Positions 33,201 through 42,468 of a stretch of DNA of 64,000 nucleotides are shown in pieces (position 1 is the first letter of the stretch; every line of letters begins with the position of its first letter). Below the pieces are notes generated by a model. That model ran no database searches. It saw only the letters and a list, made by a program, of their open reading frames with translations, and was not told the origin of the DNA. The translations under genes were made by a program, and so were the position numbers. This stretch comes from Pseudomonadota bacterium (lineage in GTDB: Bacteria; Pseudomonadota; Alphaproteobacteria; Rhizobiales; Xanthobacteraceae). The stretch is from contig JAEWIX010000040.1 in assembly GCA_023386885.1 (NCBI GenBank), positions 1 to 64,000 of the forward strand. The letters run 5' to 3'.

Positions 33201-33953
33201 CTACCGCTTCACGCCATCAAAAATGATCGACTCCGTGCGGCGCGCCAGTTTCTGCACGGCGTCTTTTTTGCTGAGATCGAACCACTCCACCGTCCAGTTC
33301 AGCGCGCCGAGCACGAAGATGCGCAGCGGAATGAGTTCGATGTCGGAGCGGATTTCGCCGGCCTTCTGCGCGTCCGAGAGCAGGCGATCCCAATAGCGCG
33401 CATACGCCCGGCGGATAGCGCGGTGCGGACCTTTGAGATGCTCTGGCAACTGGCCGTAGATGCGGATGTTGGCTGAAGTGAAATCGCTGGCGTCGTGCAG
33501 CGCGACGAGATGCGCCTCGATGGCGAGTGCGATCTTCTGGCGATGCGATATGTCGCCGGCCTGCTTGAGCTTCAGCTTCACCCCGTTGAAAACGCGACGC
33601 AGGCCTTCGTCCAGCACTTCGTCGAGGATCGCGCTCTTGGAGTCGAAATAATAGTAGATACTGCCGGCCTGGATTTCGGCGAGATCGGCGATCTGGCGCA
33701 GCGTCGTCGCGGAGTAACCCTGGCGACGGAACAGTTTCGCGGCCGATTCGAGAATCGCCTCACGCGACTTCTGCGATTTCGAACCGGTTGCGGCGTCGGC
33801 CGCCTCGTGCGCCGCGACGTCGATGTCGTTGCCTGTGGGTCGGCGCTGGCGAGTCGGCGGGGGTGCGGTTCTGGCGCGGCTGGGCGATTTGGCTGGCGGC
33901 ATCGTGGGAAAAGGGCGGCTGGAATCTTGCATCGTCCGTCGCCTCGGGGCCAT
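33201..33953 (-). CDS. TetR-family transcriptional regulator, candidate binder of the TCTAACA operators
   Basis: 250 residues from the ATG at 33953; other in-frame ATGs at 33932 and 33902 are possible, and all leave a Pro/Arg-rich N-terminal lead of 40-60 residues. The TetR helix-turn-helix is clear (SREAILESAAKLFRRQGY, then TTLRQIADLAEIQAGSIYYY), followed by an all-helical ligand domain. TetR proteins bind short palindromes as dimers and usually release DNA when an acyl-CoA or similar ligand binds. This is the only TetR gene in the window and it ends the block carrying five operator regions, so the link is likely but inferred. No matching operator lies in front of its own gene. Confidence 0.88.
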   Translation of the reverse strand: MAPRRRTMQDSSRPFPTMPPAKSPSRARTAPPPTRQRRPTGNDIDVAAHEAADAATGSKSQKSREAILESAAKLFRRQGYSATTLRQIADLAEIQAGSIYYYFDSKSAILDEVLDEGLRRVFNGVKLKLKQAGDISHRQKIALAIEAHLVALHDASDFTSANIRIYGQLPEHLKGPHRAIRRAYARYWDRLLSDAQKAGEIRSDIELIPLRIFVLGALNWTVEWFDLSKKDAVQKLARRTESIIFDGVKR

Positions 33954-34168
33954 GTTTTGCGGCTTCTCGGTATGGGAGTGATCGGACTGAAGGAGCGGAT
34001 GTTCTGCCAAGTTTAGGCCAGAATTCCGTTTCGCGCTACCGTTGGCTGTTGATGATGGCGCAGACGCGGCAGCGGGAGCCGCCACCGTGATTGTCGCGAT
34101 CAGCGACTCCACGCAAGTGACCCATTCGGTTTGGCGGCATCCTGCCGCAACAACCGAGGATGACAGGA

Positions 34169-35320
34169 ATGGTGCCAGCCGTGGCCAAGAGCCCGTTCTA
34201 CAACGCCGATCATCTGGCCTTTCGCGACGTCGTGCGCCGCTTCGTCGAGAAGGAAATCGAGCCTTACGCCCATGAATGGGACGAGGCCGGCACCTTTCCG
34301 CGTGAGCTCTATCGCAAGGCGGCGGAGATCGGCCTGCTCGGGCTCGGCTTTCCGGAAGAATGCGGCGGCACCCCGGCCGATAATTTCATGTGGATCGTCT
34401 CGGTACAGGAATTGGCGCGCACGGGGGCCGGGGGCATCAGCGCCAGTCTGAAAAGCCATTCGATCGGCGCGCCGCCGTTCGCACGCGCCGGTACGCCGGA
34501 GTTCAAGGCGAAGGTGCTACCGCAAATTCTGTCCGGCGAGAAAATCTCGGCGCTTGCCATCACCGAGCCGAGCGGCGGCTCCGATGTCGCCAACCTGCGC
34601 ACCAGCGCGCGGCGCGAGGGCGACGCCTATGTGGTCAACGGCGAGAAGACATTCATCACCTCGGGGATGCGTGCCGATTACATCACCACGGCGGTGCGCA
34701 CCGCCGGACCGGGGCCGGGCGGTGTCAGCCTGCTGGTAATCCCCGGTGATACGCCGGGCCTGTCACGCACGCCGCTGAAGAAGATGGGCTGGTGGGCTTC
34801 CGACACCGCCACCCTGCATTTCGACAATTGCCGCGTGCCCGCCGGCAACCTGCTCGGTGAGGAAGGCGCGGGCTTTAAGATCATCATGCATAACTTCAAC
34901 AGCGAACGCCTGACCATGGCGGCCGGCTGCACGGCGGCGGCGCGGGTCTGTCTCGATGAAGCGATCGATTACGCCCGGCAGCGCCACACCTTCGGCAAGC
35001 CGCTGACGCAGCATCAGGTGATCCGCCACAAGCTGGTCGACATGGCGCAACGCGTCGCGGCTTCGCAGGCCATGCTGGAAATGCTGGCGTGGCGGCTCGA
35101 TCAGGGCGAAAGTCCGGTGGCCGAAATCTGCATGTTGAAGAACCAGGCAACCCAGACCATGGCGTTCTGCGCTTCCGAAGCAGTGCAGATCTTTGGCGGC
35201 GCGGGTTTCATGCGTGGCGTCAAGGTCGAGCGTATCTATCGCGAGGTGAAGGTCAATGCGATTGGCGGCGGCACCGAGGAGATCATGAAGGATCTCGCCA
35301 GCCGCCAGATGGGACTATAA
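34169..35320 (+). CDS. Acyl-CoA dehydrogenase, first gene of second catabolic cluster
   Basis: 383 residues from the ATG at 34169, which has GAGGA eight bases upstream; an ATG three codons earlier lacks a site. The flavin motif LAITEPSGGSDVANLR and C-terminal IFGGAGFMRG are present. The C-terminal base position reads IGGGTEEIM (Gly), while NSERLTMAAG carries Glu in the helix used as base by isovaleryl- and long-chain acyl-CoA dehydrogenases. It is divergent from the TetR gene over 215 bp, where no TCTAACA palindrome is seen. It probably desaturates the CoA ester made by one of the cluster ligases. Confidence 0.88.
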   Translation: MVPAVAKSPFYNADHLAFRDVVRRFVEKEIEPYAHEWDEAGTFPRELYRKAAEIGLLGLGFPEECGGTPADNFMWIVSVQELARTGAGGISASLKSHSIGAPPFARAGTPEFKAKVLPQILSGEKISALAITEPSGGSDVANLRTSARREGDAYVVNGEKTFITSGMRADYITTAVRTAGPGPGGVSLLVIPGDTPGLSRTPLKKMGWWASDTATLHFDNCRVPAGNLLGEEGAGFKIIMHNFNSERLTMAAGCTAAARVCLDEAIDYARQRHTFGKPLTQHQVIRHKLVDMAQRVAASQAMLEMLAWRLDQGESPVAEICMLKNQATQTMAFCASEAVQIFGGAGFMRGVKVERIYREVKVNAIGGGTEEIMKDLASRQMGL

Positions 35321-35353
35321 CAAGACTGCAATAAACGAGAGGAACGACCGAGG

Positions 35354-36529
35354 ATGCTTTTCACCGCCGATCACGACGAACCGCGCCGCATTCTGCAAAG
35401 GTTCATCGCCAACGAGATCAACCCGCACGTCGATCAGTGGGAAGCCGACGGCATCTTCCCGGCGCATGAGCTGTTCAAGAAACTCGGCGATCTTGGTTTC
35501 CTCGGTCTCAACAAGCCGGTCGAGTTCGGCGGGCAAGGGCTCGATTACAGCTACGCGCTGATGATGGCGGAAGAACTCGGCAACATCCGCTGCGGCGGTG
35601 TGCCGATGGCCATCGGCGTGCAGACCGACATGGCGACGCCGGCGCTGGCGAAGTTCGGCTCCGATGCGGTACGGCGCGAATTCCTTGCACCGGCGATTGC
35701 CGGTGACATGGTGGCCTGCATCGGCGTCTCGGAGCCCGGCGCCGGCTCCGATGTGGCCTCGATCAAGACCAATGCGCGTTCGGACGGCGACGATTACGTC
35801 ATCAACGGTGGCAAGCTGTGGATCACCAACGGCACCCAGGCCGACTGGATTTGCCTGCTTGCGAACACCAGCGAGGGAGCGGTTCACCGCAACAAGTCGC
35901 TGATCTGCGTGCCGATGAAGAGCAAGGGCGTGAACGTCGCCCGCAAGCTCGACAAGATGGGTATGCGCTCGTCGGATACCGCGCAGATTTTCTTCGAGGA
36001 CGTCCGCGTGCCGAAACGCAACCGGATCGGCGAAGAAGGCAAGGGCTTCACCTATCAGATGATCCAGTTTCAGGAAGAGCGGTTGTGGGGCGCGGCTGCC
36101 GGGCTGAAACGACATGAGGTCATCATCAACGAGACCATCGAATACACGCGTAACCGCAAGGCGTTTGGCCAGAGCATTCTCGACAATCAGGTGGTGCATT
36201 TCCGGCTTGCCGAACTGCAAACCGAGGTCGAGTTGCTGCGCTCGCTGATTTATCGCGCGGCCGAGGCACTGGTCGCGGGCGAGGATGTCACCAAGCTTGC
36301 CACCATGGCCAAGCTGCGCGCCGGGCGGTTGAACCGCGAAGTGCCCGACGCTTGCCTACAATATTGGGGCGGTATGGGCTTCATGAATGAGACGCCGGTG
36401 AGCCGCGCCTATCGCGACGGCCGCCTGACGTCGATCGGCGGCGGCGCAGATGAGGTGATGCTGTCGATCCTGTGCAAGATGATGGGCACGCTGCCAGGTG
36501 CGAAGGCCAACAAGCCGGAGGCGAAATGA
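35354..36529 (+). CDS. Acyl-CoA dehydrogenase, second of tandem pair
   Basis: 391 residues. Flavin motif CIGVSEPGAGSDVAS and KLWITNGTQADW are present; the catalytic Glu sits in QEERLWGAAAG, and the C-terminal position is IGGGADEVM. The sequence is clearly different from its upstream neighbour, so the two are not a recent duplication and may act on successive or alternative substrates, or form a heteromeric enzyme as in steroid catabolism; that is inference. It starts 33 bp after the first dehydrogenase and overlaps the GST gene by four bases. Confidence 0.88.
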   Translation: MLFTADHDEPRRILQRFIANEINPHVDQWEADGIFPAHELFKKLGDLGFLGLNKPVEFGGQGLDYSYALMMAEELGNIRCGGVPMAIGVQTDMATPALAKFGSDAVRREFLAPAIAGDMVACIGVSEPGAGSDVASIKTNARSDGDDYVINGGKLWITNGTQADWICLLANTSEGAVHRNKSLICVPMKSKGVNVARKLDKMGMRSSDTAQIFFEDVRVPKRNRIGEEGKGFTYQMIQFQEERLWGAAAGLKRHEVIINETIEYTRNRKAFGQSILDNQVVHFRLAELQTEVELLRSLIYRAAEALVAGEDVTKLATMAKLRAGRLNREVPDACLQYWGGMGFMNETPVSRAYRDGRLTSIGGGADEVMLSILCKMMGTLPGAKANKPEAK

Positions 36530-37176
36530 TCACGCTCTATCACTGTTTCGGTGCGCGCTCGTTTCGTCCGTTGTGGATGCTGGAAGAGCTGGGGTTACCC
36601 TACGAACTCAAGATGCTGCCGTTCCCGCCGCGCGTGCTGGCGAAGGAGTATCTCGCGATCAATCCGCTCGGCACCATCCCGTTCATGATCGATGGCGAGA
36701 CCAAAATGTCGGAATCCTCCGGCATCTGCTACTACCTCGGCACCCGTCATGGGCCGACACCGCTGATCGTCGGGCCGGACGAACCTGCATATGGCGCATT
36801 TCTCAACTGGATGTATTTCAGCGATGCCACGCTGACGTTCCCGCAGACGCTGGTACTGCGCTATACGCAACTCGAGCCCGAGGAGCGGCGCAATCCGCAG
36901 GTCGCGCAGGACTATGCGAAATGGTTCCTGGGTCGCCTGCGTGCCGTCGAGGCGGCGACCGGGCAGGCGGAAATGTTGTGCGCCGGCCGCTTCACCGCCG
37001 CCGATATCGTTAACGGCTATGCGCTGCGTCTCGCCGGGAACATCGGGCTCGCCAAGGATTTTGGGCCGAATGTTGCGGCCTATTGGGCGCGCCTGCAGCA
37101 GCGCGAGGGCTACCAGCGCGCCGTGGCCTCCGAGACCCGCGCCAGTGAGGAGCAGAAGGTTCCGCGGCGAACCTGA
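36526..37176 (+). CDS. Glutathione S-transferase family protein
   Basis: 216 residues from the ATG that overlaps the preceding stop (ATGA). N-terminal thioredoxin-like domain (ITLYHCFGARSFRPLWMLEE) with the conserved cis-Pro (LGTIPFMID) and the glutathione-binding ESSGICYYL; C-terminal all-helical domain with FTAADIVNGYAL. It may conjugate, isomerise or dehalogenate a reactive intermediate with glutathione, or protect against one. Tight coupling to two acyl-CoA dehydrogenases suggests a catabolic role. Confidence 0.88.
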   Translation: MITLYHCFGARSFRPLWMLEELGLPYELKMLPFPPRVLAKEYLAINPLGTIPFMIDGETKMSESSGICYYLGTRHGPTPLIVGPDEPAYGAFLNWMYFSDATLTFPQTLVLRYTQLEPEERRNPQVAQDYAKWFLGRLRAVEAATGQAEMLCAGRFTAADIVNGYALRLAGNIGLAKDFGPNVAAYWARLQQREGYQRAVASETRASEEQKVPRRT

Positions 37177-37355
37177 GGAGAGCGCAGTCATATCAGCGCG
37201 ATGCTTCGCCGCAGGCGTTGCGACAGGTTGAAACCGGCGCCGTTCGGCGGTGACTTCCGGTCCGGTTGTTGTATGCTCGGCAAGCCCCGGAGAGGGCCGC
37301 GCCGAGGGCCAATGCGCCAGCGCGACAGGCAACAGCGATCGCGGGAGCGAACAGT

Positions 37356-38171
37356 ATGGACGACGGCGCGCGCCCGGCTTCAGGACATCTGATGTTGATC
37401 AGTCCGGAGCGGGTTTTCTATGCCGGACTGCTCGGCAAGCCGAAACGCCGAACCAGCGGCGGTTTGAATGTCTATGTCGCGCTGCATGGGGAACTCAGCG
37501 TCACGCAGGGAGGCACGGTCACGCGAGGCGAGATGGTCGTGGTGCCGCCCTATACCGTGCACAGCGTCGAAAGCGACTACCCTTCGACCATTTGTATCCT
37601 GATCGAGCCTGAAACCGTGCTGCCGTCGGCGCTGTGCGCGCTCGAACAGCGCCTGCTCGGTCCGGCCGGCGAGGCGATGACGGCTCGGATTCGCGGGGCC
37701 TACGATGCACTGCGCATCACCGGCCGTCGCGAGGGGTTCACCACCTGCGAGTTCGACACGATCTTTTTCGGCGAGCCGCTTGCGGCGCGTCCGCTTGATC
37801 AGCGGATCGTCGATTCCATCGCAAGGCTGTGCGAGTTTTCCAACGTCAACGTCAACGCGGCCGAGTGTGCGGCGGCGGTGCGGCTGTCGCAATCGCGCTT
37901 TCTGCATCTGTTCAAGGAGCAGACGGGGGTGTCGTTCCGCGCCTTCAGGGCCTGGAAACGGGCGCGGCATCTGCTGCATTACGTCAATGAAGACATCAAT
38001 CTCGCGCATCTGGCGCAGGACATTGGCTATCCGGATTCGACGCATTTCAGCCATTCGATCCGCCGTTTCTATGGATTGAAGCCGCGCTCCATCTTTATCG
38101 GCTCACGCGATCTCGCGATCTATCGCAGCGATGCCTCGATCGAACTCGGCTTGCGTTCCGGCCGGTCCTGA
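37356..38171 (+). CDS. AraC-family transcriptional regulator
   Basis: 271 residues from the ATG at 37356, with GGGAG eight bases upstream; an earlier in-frame ATG at 37266 has no site. An N-terminal cupin-like ligand domain (VYVALHGELSVTQGG, then VVVPPYTVHSV) is followed by two helix-turn-helix motifs (AAAVRLSQSRFLHLFKEQTG and LAQDIGYPDSTHFSHSIRRF). It most likely controls the cluster in which it lies, in response to the substrate or a CoA ester. It is separated from GST by 179 bp and from BKACE by 113 bp, so both gaps may hold promoters. Confidence 0.9.
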   Translation: MDDGARPASGHLMLISPERVFYAGLLGKPKRRTSGGLNVYVALHGELSVTQGGTVTRGEMVVVPPYTVHSVESDYPSTICILIEPETVLPSALCALEQRLLGPAGEAMTARIRGAYDALRITGRREGFTTCEFDTIFFGEPLAARPLDQRIVDSIARLCEFSNVNVNAAECAAAVRLSQSRFLHLFKEQTGVSFRAFRAWKRARHLLHYVNEDINLAHLAQDIGYPDSTHFSHSIRRFYGLKPRSIFIGSRDLAIYRSDASIELGLRSGRS

Positions 38172-38231
38172 GGCGCGACGGGTTGCGATAGCCGGTTGAC
38201 GCAAGAAGCCGTGCAAGCGGTTTCGCATCAT

Positions 38232-38275
38232 GCCCTCACGCATCCGCCGACCATGATCGGCAGGCAAATGAGGGC
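38232..38275 (+). promoter_or_regulatory. Possible leader hairpin upstream of the BKACE gene
   Basis: GCCCTCA (38232-38238) pairs with TGAGGGC (38269-38275), which is followed by TTTT; an inner GCCGA / TCGGC stem lies between. The T-run is short and the start codon follows nine bases later, so this could be a weak terminator for the AraC gene or an attenuator. Confidence 0.3.
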
Positions 38276-38284
38276 TTTTCCGGC

Positions 38285-39151
38285 ATGAGTGACAAGGTTG
38301 TCATCACCTGCGCGCTGAACGGCGTGCTGACCGATCCCAAGCAGCATCATGTGCCGGTGACGCCGGAAGAAATGGCGCGCGAGGCCAAGGCTGCATACGA
38401 CGCCGGCGCCAGCGTTATGCATATCCATCTGCGCCAGCAGGCGCCGAACAAGGGCCATCTGCCGTCGTGGGAGGTCAGCGTTTCGCGCGAAATTCAGCAG
38501 GCAATCCGCGAAGCCTGCCCCGGCGTCATCATCAATCACACCACCGGCACCTCAGGTCCCGAATATGCCGGCCCGCTCGCCTGCGTGCGCGAGACGAAGC
38601 CGGAAATGGCGGCCTGCAACGCCGGTTCGCTGAACTACTTGAAAGTGAAGGCTGACAACACCTGGGCCTGGCCGCCGATGATGTTCGACAATTCGGTGGA
38701 GAAGGTGCAGGATTTTCTCGATGCGATGAACGATGCCGGCACGCTGCCGGAATTCGAGTGCTTCGACGTCGGCATCATCCGTTGCGTCGGCATGTATCGC
38801 CAAACCGGCATGTATGCGGGGCCGCTGGAGTACAATTTCGTTATGGGTGTTGCGTCGGGCATGCCGGCCGATCCCGAATTGCTGCCCATCCTCATCAAGC
38901 TGAAGCTGCCAGACGCGAAATTCCAGGTCACTGCGATCGGCCGTGCCGAAATTTGGCCGCTGCATCGGCGTTGCGCCGAACTCGGCGGTCACTTGCGTAC
39001 AGGGCTTGAGGATACGTTCTATCGTCCCGACGGCAGCAAGGTGACGTCCAACGGCCAGTTGATCGAAACCATGGCGCAAGTTGCCCGCGAGGCCGGACGC
39101 ACGATTGCAAGCCCGGCCGAAGCGCGGCAGATTTTCGGCATCCGGAACTAG
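38285..39151 (+). CDS. BKACE family beta-keto acid cleavage enzyme (DUF849)
   Basis: 288 residues, TIM-barrel length typical for the family. Zinc-binding HIHLR with His46 and His48, NHTTGTSG, NAGSLNYL and the GLEDTFYR motif (Glu242) are seen. BKACE enzymes condense a beta-keto acid with acetyl-CoA and split it into acetoacetate plus a new CoA ester; the founding member is 3-keto-5-aminohexanoate cleavage enzyme. Substrates vary widely. The stretch after the zinc motif (QQAPNKGH) differs from the common RDPxTG. In this cluster it could process the keto acid left after side-chain cleavage. Confidence 0.88.
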   Translation: MSDKVVITCALNGVLTDPKQHHVPVTPEEMAREAKAAYDAGASVMHIHLRQQAPNKGHLPSWEVSVSREIQQAIREACPGVIINHTTGTSGPEYAGPLACVRETKPEMAACNAGSLNYLKVKADNTWAWPPMMFDNSVEKVQDFLDAMNDAGTLPEFECFDVGIIRCVGMYRQTGMYAGPLEYNFVMGVASGMPADPELLPILIKLKLPDAKFQVTAIGRAEIWPLHRRCAELGGHLRTGLEDTFYRPDGSKVTSNGQLIETMAQVAREAGRTIASPAEARQIFGIRN

Positions 39152-39216
39152 CATCAAATAACGGAAGGCCAGCGGCCGTAGAGCCGCGGCATCGCACAAT
39201 CGGGAGGAAGATCATC

Positions 39217-40812
39217 ATGAGCAATCTGGAAGCAACCGGTGGCGTGCCGGGACCGGGCCGCATCGGTCGCGTCGCGGTCGGAGATCTGTTGAAACGCGCC
39301 GCGCGCCGTTTTCCTGATCGCATCGCACTCACCGAAGGCGCGCGCAGCATTTCGTATACGGAACTGGAGCGCGACGCTAACCGCTTCGCCAATTATCTCG
39401 TGGCGCGTGGTCTCAAGCCCGGCGACAAGATTTCAACCATCTGCAACAACTCGGTCGAGTTCGTCAAAGCGTTGTTCGGCATTCATCGCGCCGGACTGGT
39501 GTGGGTGCCGATCAACACCATGCTTGGCCCCGACGACATGAGCTATATCCTCGATCACGCCGGCGTCGGCTTCGCACTGATCGATGACAATCTCCACGCG
39601 CAGCCGGATCGTCGCGCGGCGCTGGAGCAGCGTGGCGTCAAGCTGGTCGCGGTCGATCTTGCCGGCAAGGCGAAAGAGCAGGGGCTCGAGGAATTCAACG
39701 CGCTGCTCGAGGGGCAGTCCGACATCGAGCCGGAGATCGCTTTCGACGATCGCGATCTGGCGATGATCATCTATACCAGCGGCACCACGTCGCGGCCAAA
39801 GGGCGCGATGCACTGCCATCTCGCGGTGGTTATGGCGGCGATGAGCAATGCGATCGAGATGCATCTCGATCGTAACGATGGCATCACCGGCCAGTTCCCG
39901 CTGTTTCACTGCGCGGCGCATGTGCTGCTGCTGACCTATCTCGCGGTCGGCGGCAAGATGGCGCTGATGCGCGGCTTCGATCCGGTGGCCTGCATGGAGG
40001 CGATCCAGCGCGACAAGCTGTCGATCTTCATCGGCCTGCCGCTGATGTATCAGGCGATTCTCGATCATCCGCGCCGCAAGGAGTTCGATCTCTCTACTCT
40101 GCGAACCTGCATCTACACCATGGCCCCGATGCCGCGCCCACTGCTGGAACGCTGCGTTGCCGAACTGTGCCCGAACTTCGTGCAGCCGAGTGGCCAGACC
40201 GAGATGTATCCCGCAACGACGATGTCGCAGCCGGATCGCCAACTCAAGCGCTTCGGCAACTACTGGGGCGAATCGATGATCGTCAACGAAACCGCGATCA
40301 TGGACGATGACGGCAACCTCTTGCCGCGCAATCAGGTCGGTGAGATCGTGCATCGCGGCCCCAACGTCATGCTCGGTTACTATAAGGACCCGAAAGCAAC
40401 GGAAGACGCGCGCAAGTTCGGCTGGCACCACACCGGCGATCTTGGCCTGATCGACGATCACGGCGAGGTGCTGTTCCTCGATCGCAAGAAGGACATGATC
40501 AAGTCCGGCGGCGAGAACGTCGCCTCGGTAAAGATCGAGGAGACCTTGATGGCCCATCCGGCGGTGCTTGCCGCCGCCGTGGTCGGCCTCCCGCACCCGC
40601 AGTGGGGTGAGGCGGTATCTGCCTTCATCAAGCTCAAGCCCGGCGTCGAGACGGACGAGGACGCGATCATCGAGCATTGCCGCAAGCATCTCGGCGGTTT
40701 TCAGGTGCCGAAATTCATCAAGCTGCTGGACGACATGCCGATGACCGCCACTGGCAAGCTGCGCAAGGTCGAACTGCGTCAGCAATACACCGATCATTTC
40801 GCGCAGGGCTGA
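39217..40812 (+). CDS. AMP-dependent acyl-CoA ligase
   Basis: 531 residues, with GGGAGGAAG upstream of the ATG. The ATP loop YTSGTTSRPKG is at about 186-196, the QPSGQTE motif, HHTGDLGLIDDHG and the DMIKSGGENVAS hinge follow, and the catalytic Lys lies in TATGKLRK near the C-terminus. It should activate a fatty, branched or alicyclic acid to a CoA ester. It precedes the second carboxylase gene pair by 33 bp. Confidence 0.9.
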   Translation: MSNLEATGGVPGPGRIGRVAVGDLLKRAARRFPDRIALTEGARSISYTELERDANRFANYLVARGLKPGDKISTICNNSVEFVKALFGIHRAGLVWVPINTMLGPDDMSYILDHAGVGFALIDDNLHAQPDRRAALEQRGVKLVAVDLAGKAKEQGLEEFNALLEGQSDIEPEIAFDDRDLAMIIYTSGTTSRPKGAMHCHLAVVMAAMSNAIEMHLDRNDGITGQFPLFHCAAHVLLLTYLAVGGKMALMRGFDPVACMEAIQRDKLSIFIGLPLMYQAILDHPRRKEFDLSTLRTCIYTMAPMPRPLLERCVAELCPNFVQPSGQTEMYPATTMSQPDRQLKRFGNYWGESMIVNETAIMDDDGNLLPRNQVGEIVHRGPNVMLGYYKDPKATEDARKFGWHHTGDLGLIDDHGEVLFLDRKKDMIKSGGENVASVKIEETLMAHPAVLAAAVVGLPHPQWGEAVSAFIKLKPGVETDEDAIIEHCRKHLGGFQVPKFIKLLDDMPMTATGKLRKVELRQQYTDHFAQG

Positions 40813-40845
40813 TTGCCTTCGCTCAATTGGAGTAACAGCGCCAAC

Positions 40846-42468
40846 ATGGCTGTCATTGAATCGACCATCGCGACCGGCAGCGCCGGTTTCAAGGCCAACC
40901 GCGACGGCATGTTGGCGCTGATCGAGCGGATGCGGATGCTAGAGGAGCGCAGCCGCGCCAAGTCCGCCGCCGCCAAGGATCGTTTCCACAAGCGCCACCA
41001 GTTGCTGCCGCGCGAACGCGTGGCGCTGGTGCTCGATCCCGGCGCGCCGTTTCTCGAACTTTCGACGCTCGCCGGCTACATGTTTGACGTACCGGATCCT
41101 GACAAGAGTGCGCCGGGCGGCGGCCTTATCGCCGGCATCGGCTTCGTCTCCGGGATTCGCTGCATGGTCAGCGCCAACGATGCCGGCATCGATGCCGGGG
41201 CGTTGCAACCATACGGCCTCGACAAGACTTTACGGGTGCAGGAACTGGCGCTGGAGAATCGGTTGCCTTATGTGCAACTGGTGGAGAGCGCCGGCGCCAA
41301 TCTGCTGCGCTATCGCGTCGAGGACTTCGTGCGCGGCGGCAACATCTTCCGCAATCTGGCACGCTTGTCGGCAGCAGGGCTGCCTGTGGTTACCGTCACG
41401 CACGGCTCGTCCACGGCGGGCGGTGCCTATCAGACAGGTCTGTCGGATTACATCGTCATGGTGCGCGGCCGCACCCGCGCGTTTCTCGCCGGGCCGCCGC
41501 TGCTGAAAGCCGCGACCGGCGAGATCGCTACCGAGGAAGAATTGGGCGGCGCGGTGATGCACACCAGCATCTCCGGCCTTGGCGATTATCTCGCAGAAGA
41601 CGACCGCGACGCTTTGCGCATCGCGCGCGACATCATGGCGGGGCTCGACTGGGATCGCCCGCAAGCGGACGAGAAGCGCATCGAGGCGCGGCCGCCGCGC
41701 TACGACGCCGAAGAGTTGCTCGGCATCATGCCGATGGATCACAAGCGGCCCGTCGATATGCGGCAGGCCATTGCGCGCTTCGTCGACGATTCCGATTTCA
41801 TCGAGTTTGGTCCGGACTATGGTCCGGCAACGGTATGCGGGCAGGCGCGTATCGAAGGCCATGCCATCGGTATCATTACCAATAACGGGCCGCTTGATCC
41901 CGCCGGCGCCAATAAGGCGACGCATTTCATCCAGGCGTGCTGCCAGTCGCAGACGCCATTGCTCTATCTCAACAACACCACCGGCTACATGGTGGGCAAG
42001 GCCTATGAAGAAGCCGGCATGATCAAGCATGGCTCGAAGATGATCCAGGCGGTGACCAGCGCCACTGTGCCGCAAATTACCATCTATTGCGGCGCGTCGT
42101 TCGGCGCCGGCAATTACGGCATGTGCGGTCGCGGCTTCCACCCACGCTTCTGCTTCTCCTGGCCCAACGCCAAGACGGCGGTGATGGGCGGTGAGCAAGC
42201 TGCGGAAACCATGGCGATTGTCACCGAGGCTGCCGCCGCGCGCAAGGGCGCGCCGGTCGAGCGCGACAAGATCGATGCGATGAAGGCGAAGATCACCGCT
42301 GTGTTCGACGGCCAGATGGATGTGTTCTCGACCAGCGCCCGTGTGCTCGACGATGGCGTCATCGATCCGCGCGACACCCGCGCGGTATTGGCCGAAGTGA
42401 TGGCGATTTGCCGTGAGGGCGATGCCCGCACCCCGCACCGGATGCAATTCTCGGTGGCGCGGCCATGA
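40846..42468 (+). CDS. Acyl-CoA carboxylase carboxyltransferase beta subunit (second copy)
   Basis: 540 residues from the ATG at 40846 with TTGGAG upstream. Two crotonase-like domains: HGSSTAGGAYQTGLSD in the first and CGASFGAGNYGMCGRGF in the second. Length and motifs put it in the methylcrotonyl/geranyl-CoA carboxylase branch; it differs clearly from the first copy (for example SAGANLLRYRVEDF in place of SGGANLPDQPGIF), so a different acyl-CoA is expected. It overlaps the biotin-subunit gene by four bases (ATGA, 42465-42468). Confidence 0.92.
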   Translation: MAVIESTIATGSAGFKANRDGMLALIERMRMLEERSRAKSAAAKDRFHKRHQLLPRERVALVLDPGAPFLELSTLAGYMFDVPDPDKSAPGGGLIAGIGFVSGIRCMVSANDAGIDAGALQPYGLDKTLRVQELALENRLPYVQLVESAGANLLRYRVEDFVRGGNIFRNLARLSAAGLPVVTVTHGSSTAGGAYQTGLSDYIVMVRGRTRAFLAGPPLLKAATGEIATEEELGGAVMHTSISGLGDYLAEDDRDALRIARDIMAGLDWDRPQADEKRIEARPPRYDAEELLGIMPMDHKRPVDMRQAIARFVDDSDFIEFGPDYGPATVCGQARIEGHAIGIITNNGPLDPAGANKATHFIQACCQSQTPLLYLNNTTGYMVGKAYEEAGMIKHGSKMIQAVTSATVPQITIYCGASFGAGNYGMCGRGFHPRFCFSWPNAKTAVMGGEQAAETMAIVTEAAAARKGAPVERDKIDAMKAKITAVFDGQMDVFSTSARVLDDGVIDPRDTRAVLAEVMAICREGDARTPHRMQFSVARP

